From the NCBI RefSeq assembly GCF_001540865.1, contig NC_033627.1, forward strand, positions 10,519,137-10,583,136: a stretch of DNA of 64,000 bases, read 5' to 3'. This stretch comes from Ananas comosus (Eukaryota > Streptophyta > Magnoliopsida > Poales > Bromeliaceae). The translations under genes were made by a program, and so were the position numbers. The notes beneath the pieces are model-generated. The model saw nothing but the letters and a program-made list of their open reading frames with translations, was not told where the DNA came from and did no database searches. This document shows positions 33,930 through 44,832 of the stretch, piece by piece (the first letter of the stretch is position 1; the number at the start of each line of letters is the position of its first letter).

Positions 33930-34340
33930 GAGTTAATTTTATAGAGATTCCTACGAATAATGTAAATGATAAATATATTTTTATAAAATTTAATTTTTAT
34001 ATATTATTTTTTAAAAAATTTTAATTTTTTTAAATAAATCTCTATTATTAGAATTCGTAAGAAAAATTTAATTAATCGTATATTGAATATTTAATACTGG
34101 TTAATTTTTGATATTTTTGCCTTTTTTATATTATACTGTTATGACTTTTGGAGGAATATAACTCTGATGGCAAAATTGAAATATAAATAGTATTCTAACG
34201 GTTTTCTAACAGTATCAAACCAGATGCAGATAGATATATTTAAAAATATTAGAACTTTTGTAAGGACAACATATGAAAATTAAACTTTATATGAATATTT
34301 TTATAATTTACTATATTTATAGGGATATGTATGAAATAAA
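33930..34340. mobile_element. MITE with long AT-rich TIRs, same family as 57889-58270
   Basis: The right end read in reverse (CCCTATAAATATAGTAAATTATAA) mirrors the left end (ATTCCTACGAATAATGTAAATG). The interior shares TATTAGAACTTTTGTAAGGAC and GTATCAAACCA... with the copy at 57889-58270. No coding capacity. Confidence 0.65.
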
Positions 34341-34499
34341 TCTAAATTAAAAACTTTACCAACCATTCAGTTGGACCAGTTACTAAATCACCCCGGTTTA
34401 TATTTGCGGACGATTTGGGCGAAGAAATTATGGCCTACACACAATTTTTTTTTTTTTACTTTTTTTAGTGATTAACTATTTAATAAATCCGTGCAATAC

Positions 34500-34502
<3 letters not shown>

Positions 34503-34534
<32 letters not shown>
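34503..34534. repeat. (TA)n microsatellite
   Basis: Left border of the next inserted element. Further TA tracts separate the elements that follow (35071-35117, 35654-35682, 37162-37196, 37415-37430). Confidence 0.95.
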
Positions 34535-34537
<3 letters not shown>

Positions 34538-35068
34538 GCTGGTATGCTTCTGGAAACACGGAGTCCCCTGTGCTTCTAAGTTGTTTTTGATGTTCGGACT
34601 TTCGAATCGACGATCGGCTCCGTTAGAGTTGATCTAGAGTATTTGAAGTACCTAGAAAATAAATTTTGTGATTTTACGATTTCATTTGCCTAGTAATTGA
34701 ATGGCTCAAAATCAATAATTTTAACGACCGTGGTGAGCCATTTGCAAGTTTAACGGTGTAGAAATATCCAAATCACATGAAATTTTGATAGAAAATTTTT
34801 TATACCGTATAAAACAAGATCAATAACTTTGATATAAAATTTTAATGTCATATCATCATATTTTGTAAGATTTTTTGTTTTCAGCCGTTGATTTTGAGCC
34901 ACTTCAATCACTAGCAAATAGATATCGAAAAATCGCAAAATTTATTTTCTAGATACTTCAAATACTCTAAATCAAGTCTAACGGAGCCGATCGTCGATTC
35001 GAAAGTCCAAACATCGAAAACAACTTGAAAGCACGGAGCGCTTAGTGCTTTCAGAAGCATACCAGACG

Positions 35069-35070
<2 letters not shown>
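34535..35070. mobile_element. (TA)n-inserted long-TIR element, ATCGACGATC family
   Basis: The ends GTGCTGGTATGCTTCTG and CAGAAGCATACCAGACGC are inverted, and the arms continue for more than 100 bp (AATCGACGATCGGCTCCGTT against AACGGAGCCGATCGTCGATT). Sister of 24165-24710. Confidence 0.8.
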
Positions 35071-35111
<41 letters not shown>

Positions 35112-35117
35112 TATATA

Positions 35118-35652
35118 GTAGGGCAACTATACTCTTATCAGTATTGGGCCCTTTGTACTCATAAGTTGTTTTCGATGATGGAGCTTCCGAATTGACGATT
35201 CACTCCGTTAAATATGATTTAGAGTATTTGAAACTTTTAGAAAATAAATTTCGTAATTTTTTAAAATCATAATAAAAATCATAGCGGGCATAAAATGAAC
35301 GGTCAAAATCGAACGACGTCCTAAAAATGGATGATTGGATCCTTCAATTTAAGATCGGAGTTATTGATATTTATCTAGGTAGCGAATAGAATTTTCTATC
35401 AAAACTTCAATCTATTCCGATTCATTTACACCGTTAAACTAGCAAGTATCCATACCGGCCATTAAAAATTGTCAATTTTGTGAGCTTTTGATCGTAAGGC
35501 AAATGATGTCGAAAAATTATGAAATTTGATTTCTAGAAGTTTTAAATGCTCTAGATAATGTTTAACGGTATGGATCGTCGATTTAGAAGCTCTATCATCG
35601 AAAACAACTTATGAGCACGAAGACGATGTACTCATAAGATACAGTAGCGGAC

Positions 35653-35653
<1 letters not shown>
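35118..35653. mobile_element. (TA)n-inserted long-TIR element, ATCGACGATC family, variant ends
   Basis: The outer part reads GGGCAACTATACTCTTATCAG and CTCATAAGATACAGTAGC. Inner arms resemble those of 34535-35070, but the core has its own GAACGACGTCCTAAAAATGG segment shared only with 37431-37974. Confidence 0.75.
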
Positions 35654-35682
<29 letters not shown>

Positions 35683-35686
<4 letters not shown>

Positions 35687-36226
35687 GAGCTAGAATACTA
35701 TCGATAGCAAATCAGCACTTTTGCCACCCATTTGTTTTTGATGATGGAGTCTCCAAATCGACGATCGGCACCGTTGAACATGATCTATACCATTTGAAGT
35801 ATTTAGAAATCAAATTTCATACATTTTCAATATTGTTCTCTTATCTATCGAATGGACACAAAAATAAACGGCTGAAAATGAATATTTCTTAAAAAAAATG
35901 ATGATAGGTGTCTTGTAATCAAGATCAAGAGTACAGATCTTGTTTTAAATAGTTTAAAGAATTTTCTAACAAAAATTCAATTGATTTGGATATCTTTACG
36001 CCGTTAAATAAGAAAACGCCTCATATCGACCATTAAAATTACAAATTTTGAAACCCTTTGATCATTAGGCAAATGATGTCGAAAAGATTTGAAATTTGAT
36101 TTCTAGACACTTCAAGTGGTATAAATCATGTTCAACGTTGCCGATCATCGATTTGGAGGCTTCATTATCGAAAACAAATGAGTGGCAAAATTGTCAGTTT
36201 GCTATCGATAGTATTCTAGCTCAACT
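35683..36226. mobile_element. (TA)n-inserted long-TIR element with CTATCGATAG ends
   Basis: GTTGAGCTAGAATACTATCG at the left and its inverted partner TAGTATTCTAGCTCAAC at the right. The ends equal those of the short MITEs while the core belongs to the long ATCGACGATC family, so ends and cores are mixed between families. Confidence 0.8.
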
Positions 36227-36260
36227 CTCTCTCTCTCTATCTCTATATATATGTATATAT

Positions 36261-36490
36261 AGAGTCCGGCTACTATGCTATTAATAGCACGAAGCACTTG
36301 GTGCTATCAAGTTTTCCGCCATTAGATCTACCCTTTTGATCATTTTCACCCGTTAGATCATACTATTCAACCAACCACGTACTCAACCCTAGGGGACCCA
36401 CATCATCCTAACCGCACATCTCTTAATCCAATGGCCAAAATTTTGGTAGCACTAATGACTTGGTGCTATTAATAGCATAGTAGCCTAGTT
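36261..36490. mobile_element. (TA)n-inserted MITE with CTATTAATAG ends
   Basis: GGCTACTATGCTATTAATAG and CTATTAATAGCATAGTAGCC form a perfect 20-bp terminal inverted repeat, and CTATTAATAG is itself palindromic. The core (CACCCGTTAGATCATACTA) is the copy 1 family in reverse. Confidence 0.85.
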
Positions 36491-36500
36491 ATATATATAT

Positions 36501-36856
36501 AGGCAAAACTTCAAAAACTCCCCCGTGGTTTCATAGTTTCTCACTTTGCCCCCCTGTAGTTTAAAATGTATTAAATTGCCCCCCTGTGGTTTTGTTTTTA
36601 TCTTTTGGGTAGCTTTTTCGTTAATATTTCCTTAAATTATATACAAAAAACTTCGGATACCTATCTAGATTTATCAAATATTCACTTTAGTACCCTTTAA
36701 TTTTAACTTTATCACTGATTTAAGAAAAAAAAATAATGAAATTGATAAAAAAAAGAGAAAAACGAAACCACAGGGGGGCAAATTGATACATTTTAAACCA
36801 CAGGGGGGCAAAGTGAGAAACTACGAAACCACAGGTGGGGTTTTTGAAGTTTTCCC
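36501..36856. mobile_element. MITE with CCACAGGGGGGCAAA-type subterminal repeats
   Basis: The left end GGCAAAACTTCAAAAAC and right end TTTTTGAAGTTTTCCC are inverted. Inside, TTTCTCACTTTGCCCCCCTG and its complement occur on both arms, each arm carrying the motif about twice. TA on both sides. A decayed relative lies at 13952-14286. Confidence 0.8.
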
Positions 36857-36871
36857 ATATATATATATATA

Positions 36872-37132
36872 TAGAGCAGGGCTATTGTGCTATTAGGAGT
36901 ATAGCAGCCCCTGTGCTCCTAATTTTCTGACCATCAATCAAACTTGATGGGTGGTTAGAATGAGAGAGGAAAAAAAATGTTGAAGAGAAATTCAAGGAGA
37001 AGAGAAATTGAGACACCCAATTTCTCCCCAATATCTCTTCCCTCTCTAATTCTAACTACCCATCAAACTTGATGGATGGTTAGAAAGTTAGGAGCACAAA
37101 GACTGCTGTGCTCTTAATAGCACAGTAGTCCT

Positions 37133-37136
<4 letters not shown>
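36872..37136. mobile_element. (TA)n/(CT)n-bordered MITE, TCAAACTTGATGG core
   Basis: AGAGCAGGGCTATTGTGCTA and TAGCACAGTAGTCCTGCTCT are inverted ends. Inner arms include CATCAAACTTGATGGGTGGT and ACCCATCAAACTTGATGG, around the palindrome ATCAAACTTGAT-like centre. About 265 bp, a separate core family. Confidence 0.75.
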
Positions 37137-37198
<62 letters not shown>

Positions 37199-37199
<1 letters not shown>

Positions 37200-37414
37200 T
37201 TGAGTTAGAATGCTTTTAGAAGCACCAAACCCTTGGTGCTTCTAAGTTTCTAGCTCTTGAATCTACTCCTTAATTACTAATATCCCTTGGATCAAATATT
37301 ATTCCACCTACCACCACCCACCACCATCATCTCAACCCTACATCTCTCCATCCAATGATTAAAAACTCAAAAGCACCACCCCCTTGGTGCTTTTGACAGT
37401 ATTCTAGCTCAACT
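37199..37414. mobile_element. (TA)n-inserted MITE, CTACCACCA family
   Basis: GAGTTAGAATGCTTTTAGAAG to CTTTTGACAGTATTCTAGCTC, with the GGATCAAATATTATTCCACC and CCACCACCC core. Sister of 20397-20603 and 63107-63403. Confidence 0.8.
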
Positions 37415-37430
37415 ATATATATATATATAT

Positions 37431-37974
37431 AGTAGGGCTACTATACTCTTATGAGTATAGAGCCCTTCATATTCATAAGTTATTTTCGGTATTGGGCTTT
37501 TCGAATCGACGATCTACACTGTTAAACATGATCTAGAGTATTTGAAACTTCAAGAAAATAAATTTCGTTATTTTTCGAAATTATTATAAAGTCTATCAAG
37601 CGGGTATAAAATGAACGATTAAAATCGAACGACATCTTAAAAATGGATGATCGGATCCTTCAATTTAAGATCGGAGTTATTGATCTTTATTTAGGTAGTG
37701 AATAAAATTTTTTTAAAAAAATTCAACCTATTCCGATTCTTTTTTACCATTAAACTAGCAAATATTTCATACCGGCCGTTAAAAGTTATCAATTTTGTGA
37801 GCTTTTGATCGTAAGGTAAATGATATCGAAAAATTATAAAATTTGATTTCTAGAAGTTTTAAATGCTCTAAATAATGTTTAACAGTATGGATCGTCGATT
37901 CGGAAGCTCTATCATCGAAAATAATTTATGAGTACGAGGGCGATCGTACTCATAAGAGTATAGTAGCCGAATTC
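37431..37974. mobile_element. (TA)n-inserted long-TIR element, sister of 35118-35653
   Basis: GGGCTACTATACTCTTATGAG and CTCATAAGAGTATAGTAGCC are near-perfect inverted ends. The core matches 35118-35653 (TCGAACGACATCTTAAAAATG). Confidence 0.8.
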
Positions 37975-38543
37975 TATATATACATATATATTGAGACAGG
38001 TTTTGGCGGTAGGCCTACGTAGAGTTGGCGGTTTATGGACCACTTGTGGAAACCGAGGAAAGCGGCTTGGCCGGTAACTCTGTCGAGGAGCTTGGCCTAA
38101 AGTCACGAATGAAACATTCGTGTGAGTTGATTGCGACAACGAAGTTGTATTGGTCGTGGCTATGATGGCAAACGATGAAATGCTCTAGCGAGACATTGAG
38201 CTAGAGGAAGCCACATGAGAATGGGAGCTTGAGGATAATGTCTTTTTGTGGATTGAGATTGGAGATGTTCCGGAGTGTGCCATCTCGCGATAGGGCAAGA
38301 AAACGGTTGGATTGGAGCACTCATGATTGGTCGATGCACCAACGATATTGCGTCTAATTAAGCAATGCCGGTGATCGAATCGGAGTGAACTTCCCGAGGG
38401 AACATGTAACGCAAGGGACGGTTCCAATAAGTGAAAGGCCAGTCCAAAGTGAAAAAGTGCATTGGTGCCCTCAAATGTTCGATAAGTTGAATTGAGGTGC
38501 GGTTTGAGTTTCGCGGACGAAACTCTTTTTAAGGAGGGGAGAA
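37975..38543 (+). mobile_element. 3' tail of a Ty3-gypsy internal region with polypurine tract
   Basis: No readable frame, but the last 60 bp carry GTTTCGCGGACGAAACTC and then AAGGAGGGGAGAATG, the conserved tail and polypurine tract that precede the 3' LTR in this superfamily. The (TA)n element cluster borders it on the left, so the element is truncated at about 37990. Confidence 0.65.
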
Positions 38544-38974
38544 TGTAACATACCGGACTTCTAAAGTTATGAAGTCACGGTGTATGTTGGGTTGGAAAAC
38601 TATTTGAATGGTTCCGGTGAGGTTCGGTGAAGTTCGAATGCTTTTGGGCGTTTCGGTACGCGTAGGCGCGAAAACGGAACCCGAAAGGCTATGTTGGGCC
38701 GTGAGCTAAGTTCGGCATTAGCGTGGATGAAAAGATGATGGAGACATGTTCGAAAATATGTTTGGAGAATGTAACATATTGGAATCTAGAAGGAATTATC
38801 GAACTTTAGCCAAATTGGCTAAAGCATGCGAATAAGATGAATGGACGAGTTCCAGTTAATATTCCATCAAGGTTGGAAAGGTTAAGATGAGTTCTAAAAG
38901 AGTTAGAAAGGTTTTAGCGTTGTCCGGCGCGAAATAGAGTCGAAAACAAGCTAAAAACCAAGTCCGGAGCATTG

Positions 38975-39091
38975 TGTACCGGTACAAGTTGATGGTTGTA
39001 CCGGTACAACAAGCGACCCGAAGAATGACAGCTCTCGGGTTTGAGTGAAAAAGACTGTTAAACCGGTGACACGGGAAAGTGTACCGGTACA
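38975..39091. promoter_or_regulatory. Three perfect TGTACCGGTACA palindromes in LTR C
   Basis: Exact 12-bp palindromes at 38975-38986, 38997-39008 and 39080-39091, about 430-550 bp into the LTR and upstream of the CT-rich leader. Same structural position as the arrays in LTRs A and B, with a different sequence. Confidence 0.6.
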
Positions 39092-40376
39092 CTTTGGCAG
39101 AATGGCAAAGAATTGGTCTGCTGCAATTATAATTGATTGGAGGGGTTTATTTGCAAATGTTACCTAATGTAATAGCCCTAAACCCCTCTCCCTCACAGCA
39201 GATCTCTCTCCCTCTCTCCCTCTCTCCCTCTCGTGTCTCTCCCTCTCCCTCTCAACCGGTTGCAAGAAAAGGGGAAGGAAAAGAAGAAAAGAGAAGGAAG
39301 GAAAAGAAGAAAAGGATGGAGAGGAAGAAGCTTACCTCCATCTTCATCTTCCTCATGCTTGGAGGAACTTGAGAGGTAAACCATTTGTCTCCTCTCATGG
39401 TGGGATTAGAGTTAGGGTTTAGTTTTTAAACCCTAATACTTGGAGATTTGGAGCTTCTAATGTGTTTAGAACCATGTAGAGACCAAGAACACATGAAATC
39501 CATGGTGTTCTTCAAGGTGCTCTAATGGTGGATTTCTAGGGTTTGTTCTAAACACCCTAGAAATAGTTCGGATGCTCCTAGTTGAGCTCCTAGATGCTAA
39601 GCAAGCTCTCTTTTGCTTGTTTTATAGAGCAAATCCAGAGTATTGAGCATATGTCATATTAGGACATCCCAAAGAGGGATTTTGCTCATATGGGGTTTTG
39701 ATCTATTTTGACCTCTTGGAAACCTAATTGGGGACTTAACAAATGTGTTGGCGAAGTCGGTTTAACCATTCGTCGAGTGTACGCGAAGTTATTGACAAAA
39801 TAGTGTTTTGCCGTACAGATGGCCGCAGGACACGAAATAAACGCCTAAAAATCGTGGGATCGGAACCGGAGCACCTTGGAGTCAAGGAATAAGCACCGGA
39901 AAAGACGGATCGCGATTCGGAGGTCGTTTGGAGGTCGCGCAAAGTTCGGGCCAAATCGGGCAACGGTTGCCGCGGGAGGCTGATTGCAAGTGACTACAAG
40001 CAATCGGAGCGCACGTTAAGGTGGGTTGTGTCTACCGAAGCGACTAGGTCGCCCTTATGTCTAAGAAATGCTAAGAATCCTTGTTGATGCATATACATGT
40101 AAATGTGGTTTATGGATTATGCATATAATCAATGCTAGATCGTGTATGTTGATAGTATAATGCAAAATGCCAAGATAGATGCATACAAAATGATATAGAG
40201 ATCATGAATGCAAGTAAGTATAATATACAAAGAGCATGATTAGCTTTGTGAGATCGTAAATGCACAAAATGAACGTTATGTTAAGCTACCACATAGAGTA
40301 CATGACATATGGTGGTCGTGTTGTATGTTAAAGAATGACAAATAAAGGACATGTGTATGTGGACATAAAATACATA

Positions 40377-40640
40377 TAGATCGAGTGGCATCGAACCTAG
40401 AGTCTGAACCTAGGTTAAACAAGAATGAATGTGAACCTAATGTTAGTAAACAAAGGTTGGGCAAGAGAATCATTGAACCTAGTGTTGATAAACATAGGTT
40501 AAGTAAGAATGGTATTAAACCTAGTGTTAAAGAACCTAGAATCACATGAACTTAGGTGAGCAAAGGTAAGGAACCTAGAGTAAATAAACCTAGGCTATGA
40601 GTATGGAAATAATGAATCTAAAGTATTAACTTAGGTTGAG
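40377..40640. repeat. Degenerate AACCTAG(G) motif array
   Basis: About a dozen copies of AACCTAGnGT or AACCTAGGTT at roughly 25-35 bp spacing, interleaved with AAAGAA and TTAAACAAG-like spacers. Related to 1-172 and 2427-2745. Confidence 0.55.
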
Positions 40641-41200
40641 TTGTGAGGACTGAGATTTCTGCAGTGTAGCTAAACTCTCAGTTGACGATGTTTTTGTGTG
40701 TAATTTAATTACAAAAGCACTCGTCAAGTTTCGTGCGAAAACGAGTTAAAACGAAAATTCTACGCGATTTCCAAGTTTCACTTAAAGTGAATAGTAACTC
40801 GATTTTCCGGAGAAGCCGCGGTGAGAAGTTGGCTTCTGGCTCGTACCGGACTCTGTTTATAGCAGTCCAATAGCTCGTTTCGACCGGGTCAGCTATTCTG
40901 GAACTAATGACGCTGACGGATTTTGAGTTTGACGCACGGATCTCGAGAAAATCCAAAAATACGTGTTTTATATGTATTTTTGTGTGATTTCTTCTATTGG
41001 TAGAAGGGTTGGATTTTGTCGTGAATCCGTGGTCGATCAAGACGAAACGAAACCAGCTTGTTTCTACCCGAGTCAGTGCCTGAGCAGGCGCGATATGTGT
41101 GCACGGTACGTTAAGGTTTGCAGTCTTTTCAATCTGACGAGAAGCAGCGCTGTATAAAGTCTAAGCGAGTATGGTATCCGGAGATCTATCCAGCTTTGTC

Positions 41201-44100
41201 ACGGTACTCAAACAATTGCTTTACACTAATTTGTGCCTTGTGGTTAATGTTATTATATTGTTATTAAGTTATTATTTTTAGTGGGCTTCAAAGGTCACTA
41301 AATCGACGGAGAGGTCGGTAGTAACTTTATGGGCGTATAATAAAACAGTGATGATTTCGCAGAAACCATGCTACACTAATTATCATGTACCGCTTGGTGT
41401 CTCAGATAAAGGCAATCGTCACACCTGTGGAGGGTATTTATCTGTAAAGTAAAAGATCCCAGTAACGCGTCTTATCCAGAGTGCCGCTTTGCAGAGTAGA
41501 AACTAACTATACCAGTTGGAAATATCACCTAAGTTAAGTGACTTTCTTGCAATTTTGCGCCTTACTTATATTGTTTTCCTATGGGTTTTCTTGTGATCCC
41601 AGCCCTATATCAGTCCCAGTTATACCCTAAGCCGCACCCTACACCCTCATTCCTCACCTCCCTGCCTAAGCCGTCGCTTCCACAGCCGCTGCTTTCTATT
41701 TCGATTTAGCAAATAAACCCTTAGCTGAAAAATATGACATCAACGAGAGAGTCCCGAGAGACCTTCCGGCCGACAGCCACCTCGAGCCTCGTTTTCCTTC
41801 CTCTCCCTTTCTTGTTACCACTTTTCCTCTCCACCTCTGGACCCTGAGCCTAAATGGAAGGAGCACTCAAACGCCCGCCCCCGGCCGCTCCACCTACCCA
41901 CGACCTCTGGCCGCCGGCACCCGGGATTTCGCGGATGCGCACCAGAATAAAGCCGCCTACGACGGAGCGTCGCCAATCTTTTTGCCACTCTGCTAGGGCG
42001 AGACCTACGTCAGATGGTTTAAAAAGCCTATTATTTGTAGGATTTTGTTAACAAACAAGACCTTCCTATAGCTTGCTGAGTTGCGTCCAGTAGCCGCATC
42101 AAAGCACGCGGTAGACTATGGCTTTGGGTCTAGACATCCCAAGCAACAATACTGCCACCGCGCACACTTTATCGGATCCCGCGTCATACTTGGTTTATAA
42201 TTAAGATCCAGAAAATAATAATAACCTGTGAAACATGTCGTGGAATACAAATAATATCAATGTTACCGCGTCAAGTGCCATAAGTGCAGTGTCGTTCCTG
42301 TTCGAATTCAGATCGTTCGATTTGCCCATCACCTAGCTCTAACAAGCCCCCTTTTGCCTAAACTCGCCGAACGCCACAAGTCTCTATAAGTTCCGCGACA
42401 CGATTGAACTGCTACAGAGGACGCACTCCTTAAGCCTCCACGGGTAGCCTGAGAACAAATACGAGCTCAAAGTAAAGTTGCCCATCTCTTGTCTGATTAG
42501 GGCGTGACCGCACCGCCTCAAACACGCACGACTTGACACCACAAGAGTGCCTTGAGGTTGGCGCAAGACACGCTTTCCCTCTCCGTGGATTCTTTATACG
42601 CCACACAGTTATCAAGTTCGGGTACGAACGGCCATAGAGATGCCAGCCAGAGGAGAAGGACGCACGCTGTTGACTCACGTGTGTGTTGATTTGGTTCACG
42701 CCATAAGAAAATGCAAATGCAAAATAATAAAATAATAATAATAATGCCATATCACACATAGCCTTGCGGAGATCGAGACGGATCGCATAGAAGAGGCGAG
42801 AGACATAGCTGACTTGGAGAGCGATGTAGCGCCACACCCAGCCCCCCCTATCTGTCCCCTCTTCAGACGCGGATGAGCGCACGAACGAGCACAGCCGCTA
42901 AATCATTGGCCTTGATTTGCATCAAAGTGATGCGCCGACTCTTAACCATCTCAAATATTCCCGCATGCACTCCCGATGTACGCGTACTCCGTGCCGCTAA
43001 TAGTGCGTATGCCACCAAAAACTGCTATTTCATCAACGCATGAATTACTTGCATAGATCTACTCGGCCTCTACCCATCATCTCTTGATTTGGATCAAAAG
43101 CCAATATGACAGCGCAATTTACCATCCTCAAGCTGCACTGGCCCTCATTGATATTTGCGGTGTATGTTGATTTGGCGGCCAGTCTCGCGGCTGGGCACTG
43201 TGATTCTGTGAACCACCCCTTATTATAGGTTGACTCCGTCCTTTACCTAATTTATTAAGGCTGCCTTCATGCTAGAGAGCCCGGCCAGATTTTGCTTAAG
43301 GCCGCAGAGGTCAATATAAGCGCTAATGATAGCGTTGTCGATCAAATTCAATCAGCATTAAACTACTAGCGCTCGAATTGCGTACATGACACCGAACTTG
43401 TAAATTCCAAGTACTATAACTATGGTTTTAGTACGATGGCTTATTTGCTTAGCGTTTCCCAGACCGCGGTTGCCCTGACCTCGTTATTTACCTTGAAAAT
43501 GTATCTAAGTATCAGCCGACTTAACTATATCCGCCATTTATTATGATAGTAGATATGGAGCCATTATATATAAATATATCTTTTAGTAAACTGTTTTGAT
43601 TATCTATTTTATTACAATCTATTGAAACTTGTTAGCTATAAACTATGCCTGATATAAAATGTTGATAGAGAGAGCACAGGCCATAACGCATGCTAGTAAC
43701 GCCAATACAGAGCGCACAATATCTCAGAGTTTCGATGCAAGCGAGAAAAATATCTTATACACAAACTCTTATCTACCATCGTACAACCCACACCGCACCC
43801 GTTCCTGGCGCCGTACCGCCGCGTAATTTTATTCCAAATCCAAGCCTCTCGGATATGGTCCGCAAACCGAGGCAGCAGAAAAAGTTCTGGCGTCCTCTCA
43901 CCCCCGCCCCCAAAGCCCCCCCGAAATTACACCTTTGAGTGGGTTTCTTTTCTGGCTTTACCCCGCCTCGACCGAGCTTCGCCCCGATCCTCTACGGAAG
44001 GGCACATACCGATCGTACTCCTGCGCTCAACTTGCCGCGATAGAATACAGATTATCTACCACGAGGCCATAGCAAATGTCGAAGCATGTCAATACATTAT
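41201..44100. other. Unassigned sequence, no recognisable gene or repeat
   Basis: Moderate GC, many short frames on both strands, none with a family signature; the longest (42430-42882, minus, 150 codons) has no motif I know. It has neither the AT-rich texture of the intergenic DNA nor retroelement landmarks. It may be heavily decayed transposon or low-quality sequence. Confidence 0.3.
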
Positions 44101-44589
44101 ATGAAATTAAATAGAAAGAGAAAAAAAAAGAAAGCCAAGGCGACCGGTCATGCCTGTTTGGCGTGCACCGCAATAAGCTCGGCTACCTTCGCGCCCCACT
44201 TCCCCGATCGTCGCTGACTCCCCCCGTCTTTTGGCTGCGCCTGTTTTCTTGTTATATAGCGCACCCACCGCTTCATTCTCGGTCTTGTCAATTCCGCAAC
44301 TCCGACATCTCTGTTCAAGAGTCACTGTCCCTGATGAGCTTCCGCTTCTCCTCCCTCTCTCCTCCTCCTTCTGTACGGAGGTGAGGCACATACGGCGAGG
44401 TGGAGTCGGTTCGGTTTGTTCCGCTAGGACACTGCTCGCCGATCTTCCACGATGACGCTCGACAAGTGCTTCGGCGACCCCTCACGTACGGATATACGCG
44501 CGAGAAACACGTGTTCCTGGGGTTAGCAGTTTTTTGGAGATTGCTTGTTACGGGCCCTTTTTCGCCCGATCCTATGCACCCTATCGACT

Positions 44590-44832
44590 AGCCGCGCTAA
44601 TTTGAATCATTAGCTGGCAGGAGGGGATGCCCACGATGACAACCTCATTCGAAAGTTGCCTCCCGAAGGCTTCGCACTACGAGCTCTACAACCCAACGAA
44701 CATCAAAACCGATCCTCGCCCAAAAGCCTCCTGCCTCTCCTTCAAGGACTCGGCCTGCCCGAATTCTGCTATCGCTACATGTCTCCAAGAAGAAGTACAT
44801 CTACACATCCGACGACTGATTGCTTCGGTGAG
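44590..44832 (+). other. Exon-like stretch followed by a plausible splice donor
   Basis: Open in two frames on the plus strand (one includes DDNLIRKLPPEGFALRALQ), relatively GC-rich, and followed by GGTGAGTT at 44829-44836 and a T-rich segment, as at a plant exon-intron border. I do not recognise the product. The frame changes along its length, so this could be a decayed or error-containing exon. Confidence 0.25.

Larger units (their letters stand above)
38544..41200 (+). mobile_element. Ty3-gypsy 3' LTR, family C (right end uncertain)
   Basis: Begins TGTAACATACCGGAC directly after the polypurine tract. It contains three TGTACCGGTACA palindromes, a (CTCTCCC)n-rich leader near 39185-39250, and an AACCTAGG motif region at 40377-40640. 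I cannot find the closing CA, so the right border is only approximate. The start phrase GGAGAATGTAACATA recurs at 38764, an apparent internal duplication. Small open frames in it have low-complexity products. Confidence 0.55.

Noticed and set aside
39133..39372. Plus-strand 79-codon frame with Ser/Pro and Lys-rich parts
   Set aside because: Falls in the CT-rich then GA-rich leader of LTR C; low complexity explains it.
42430..42882. 150-codon minus-strand frame
   Set aside because: No motif, no splice or promoter context, and several overlapping frames of similar length in the same unassigned region.
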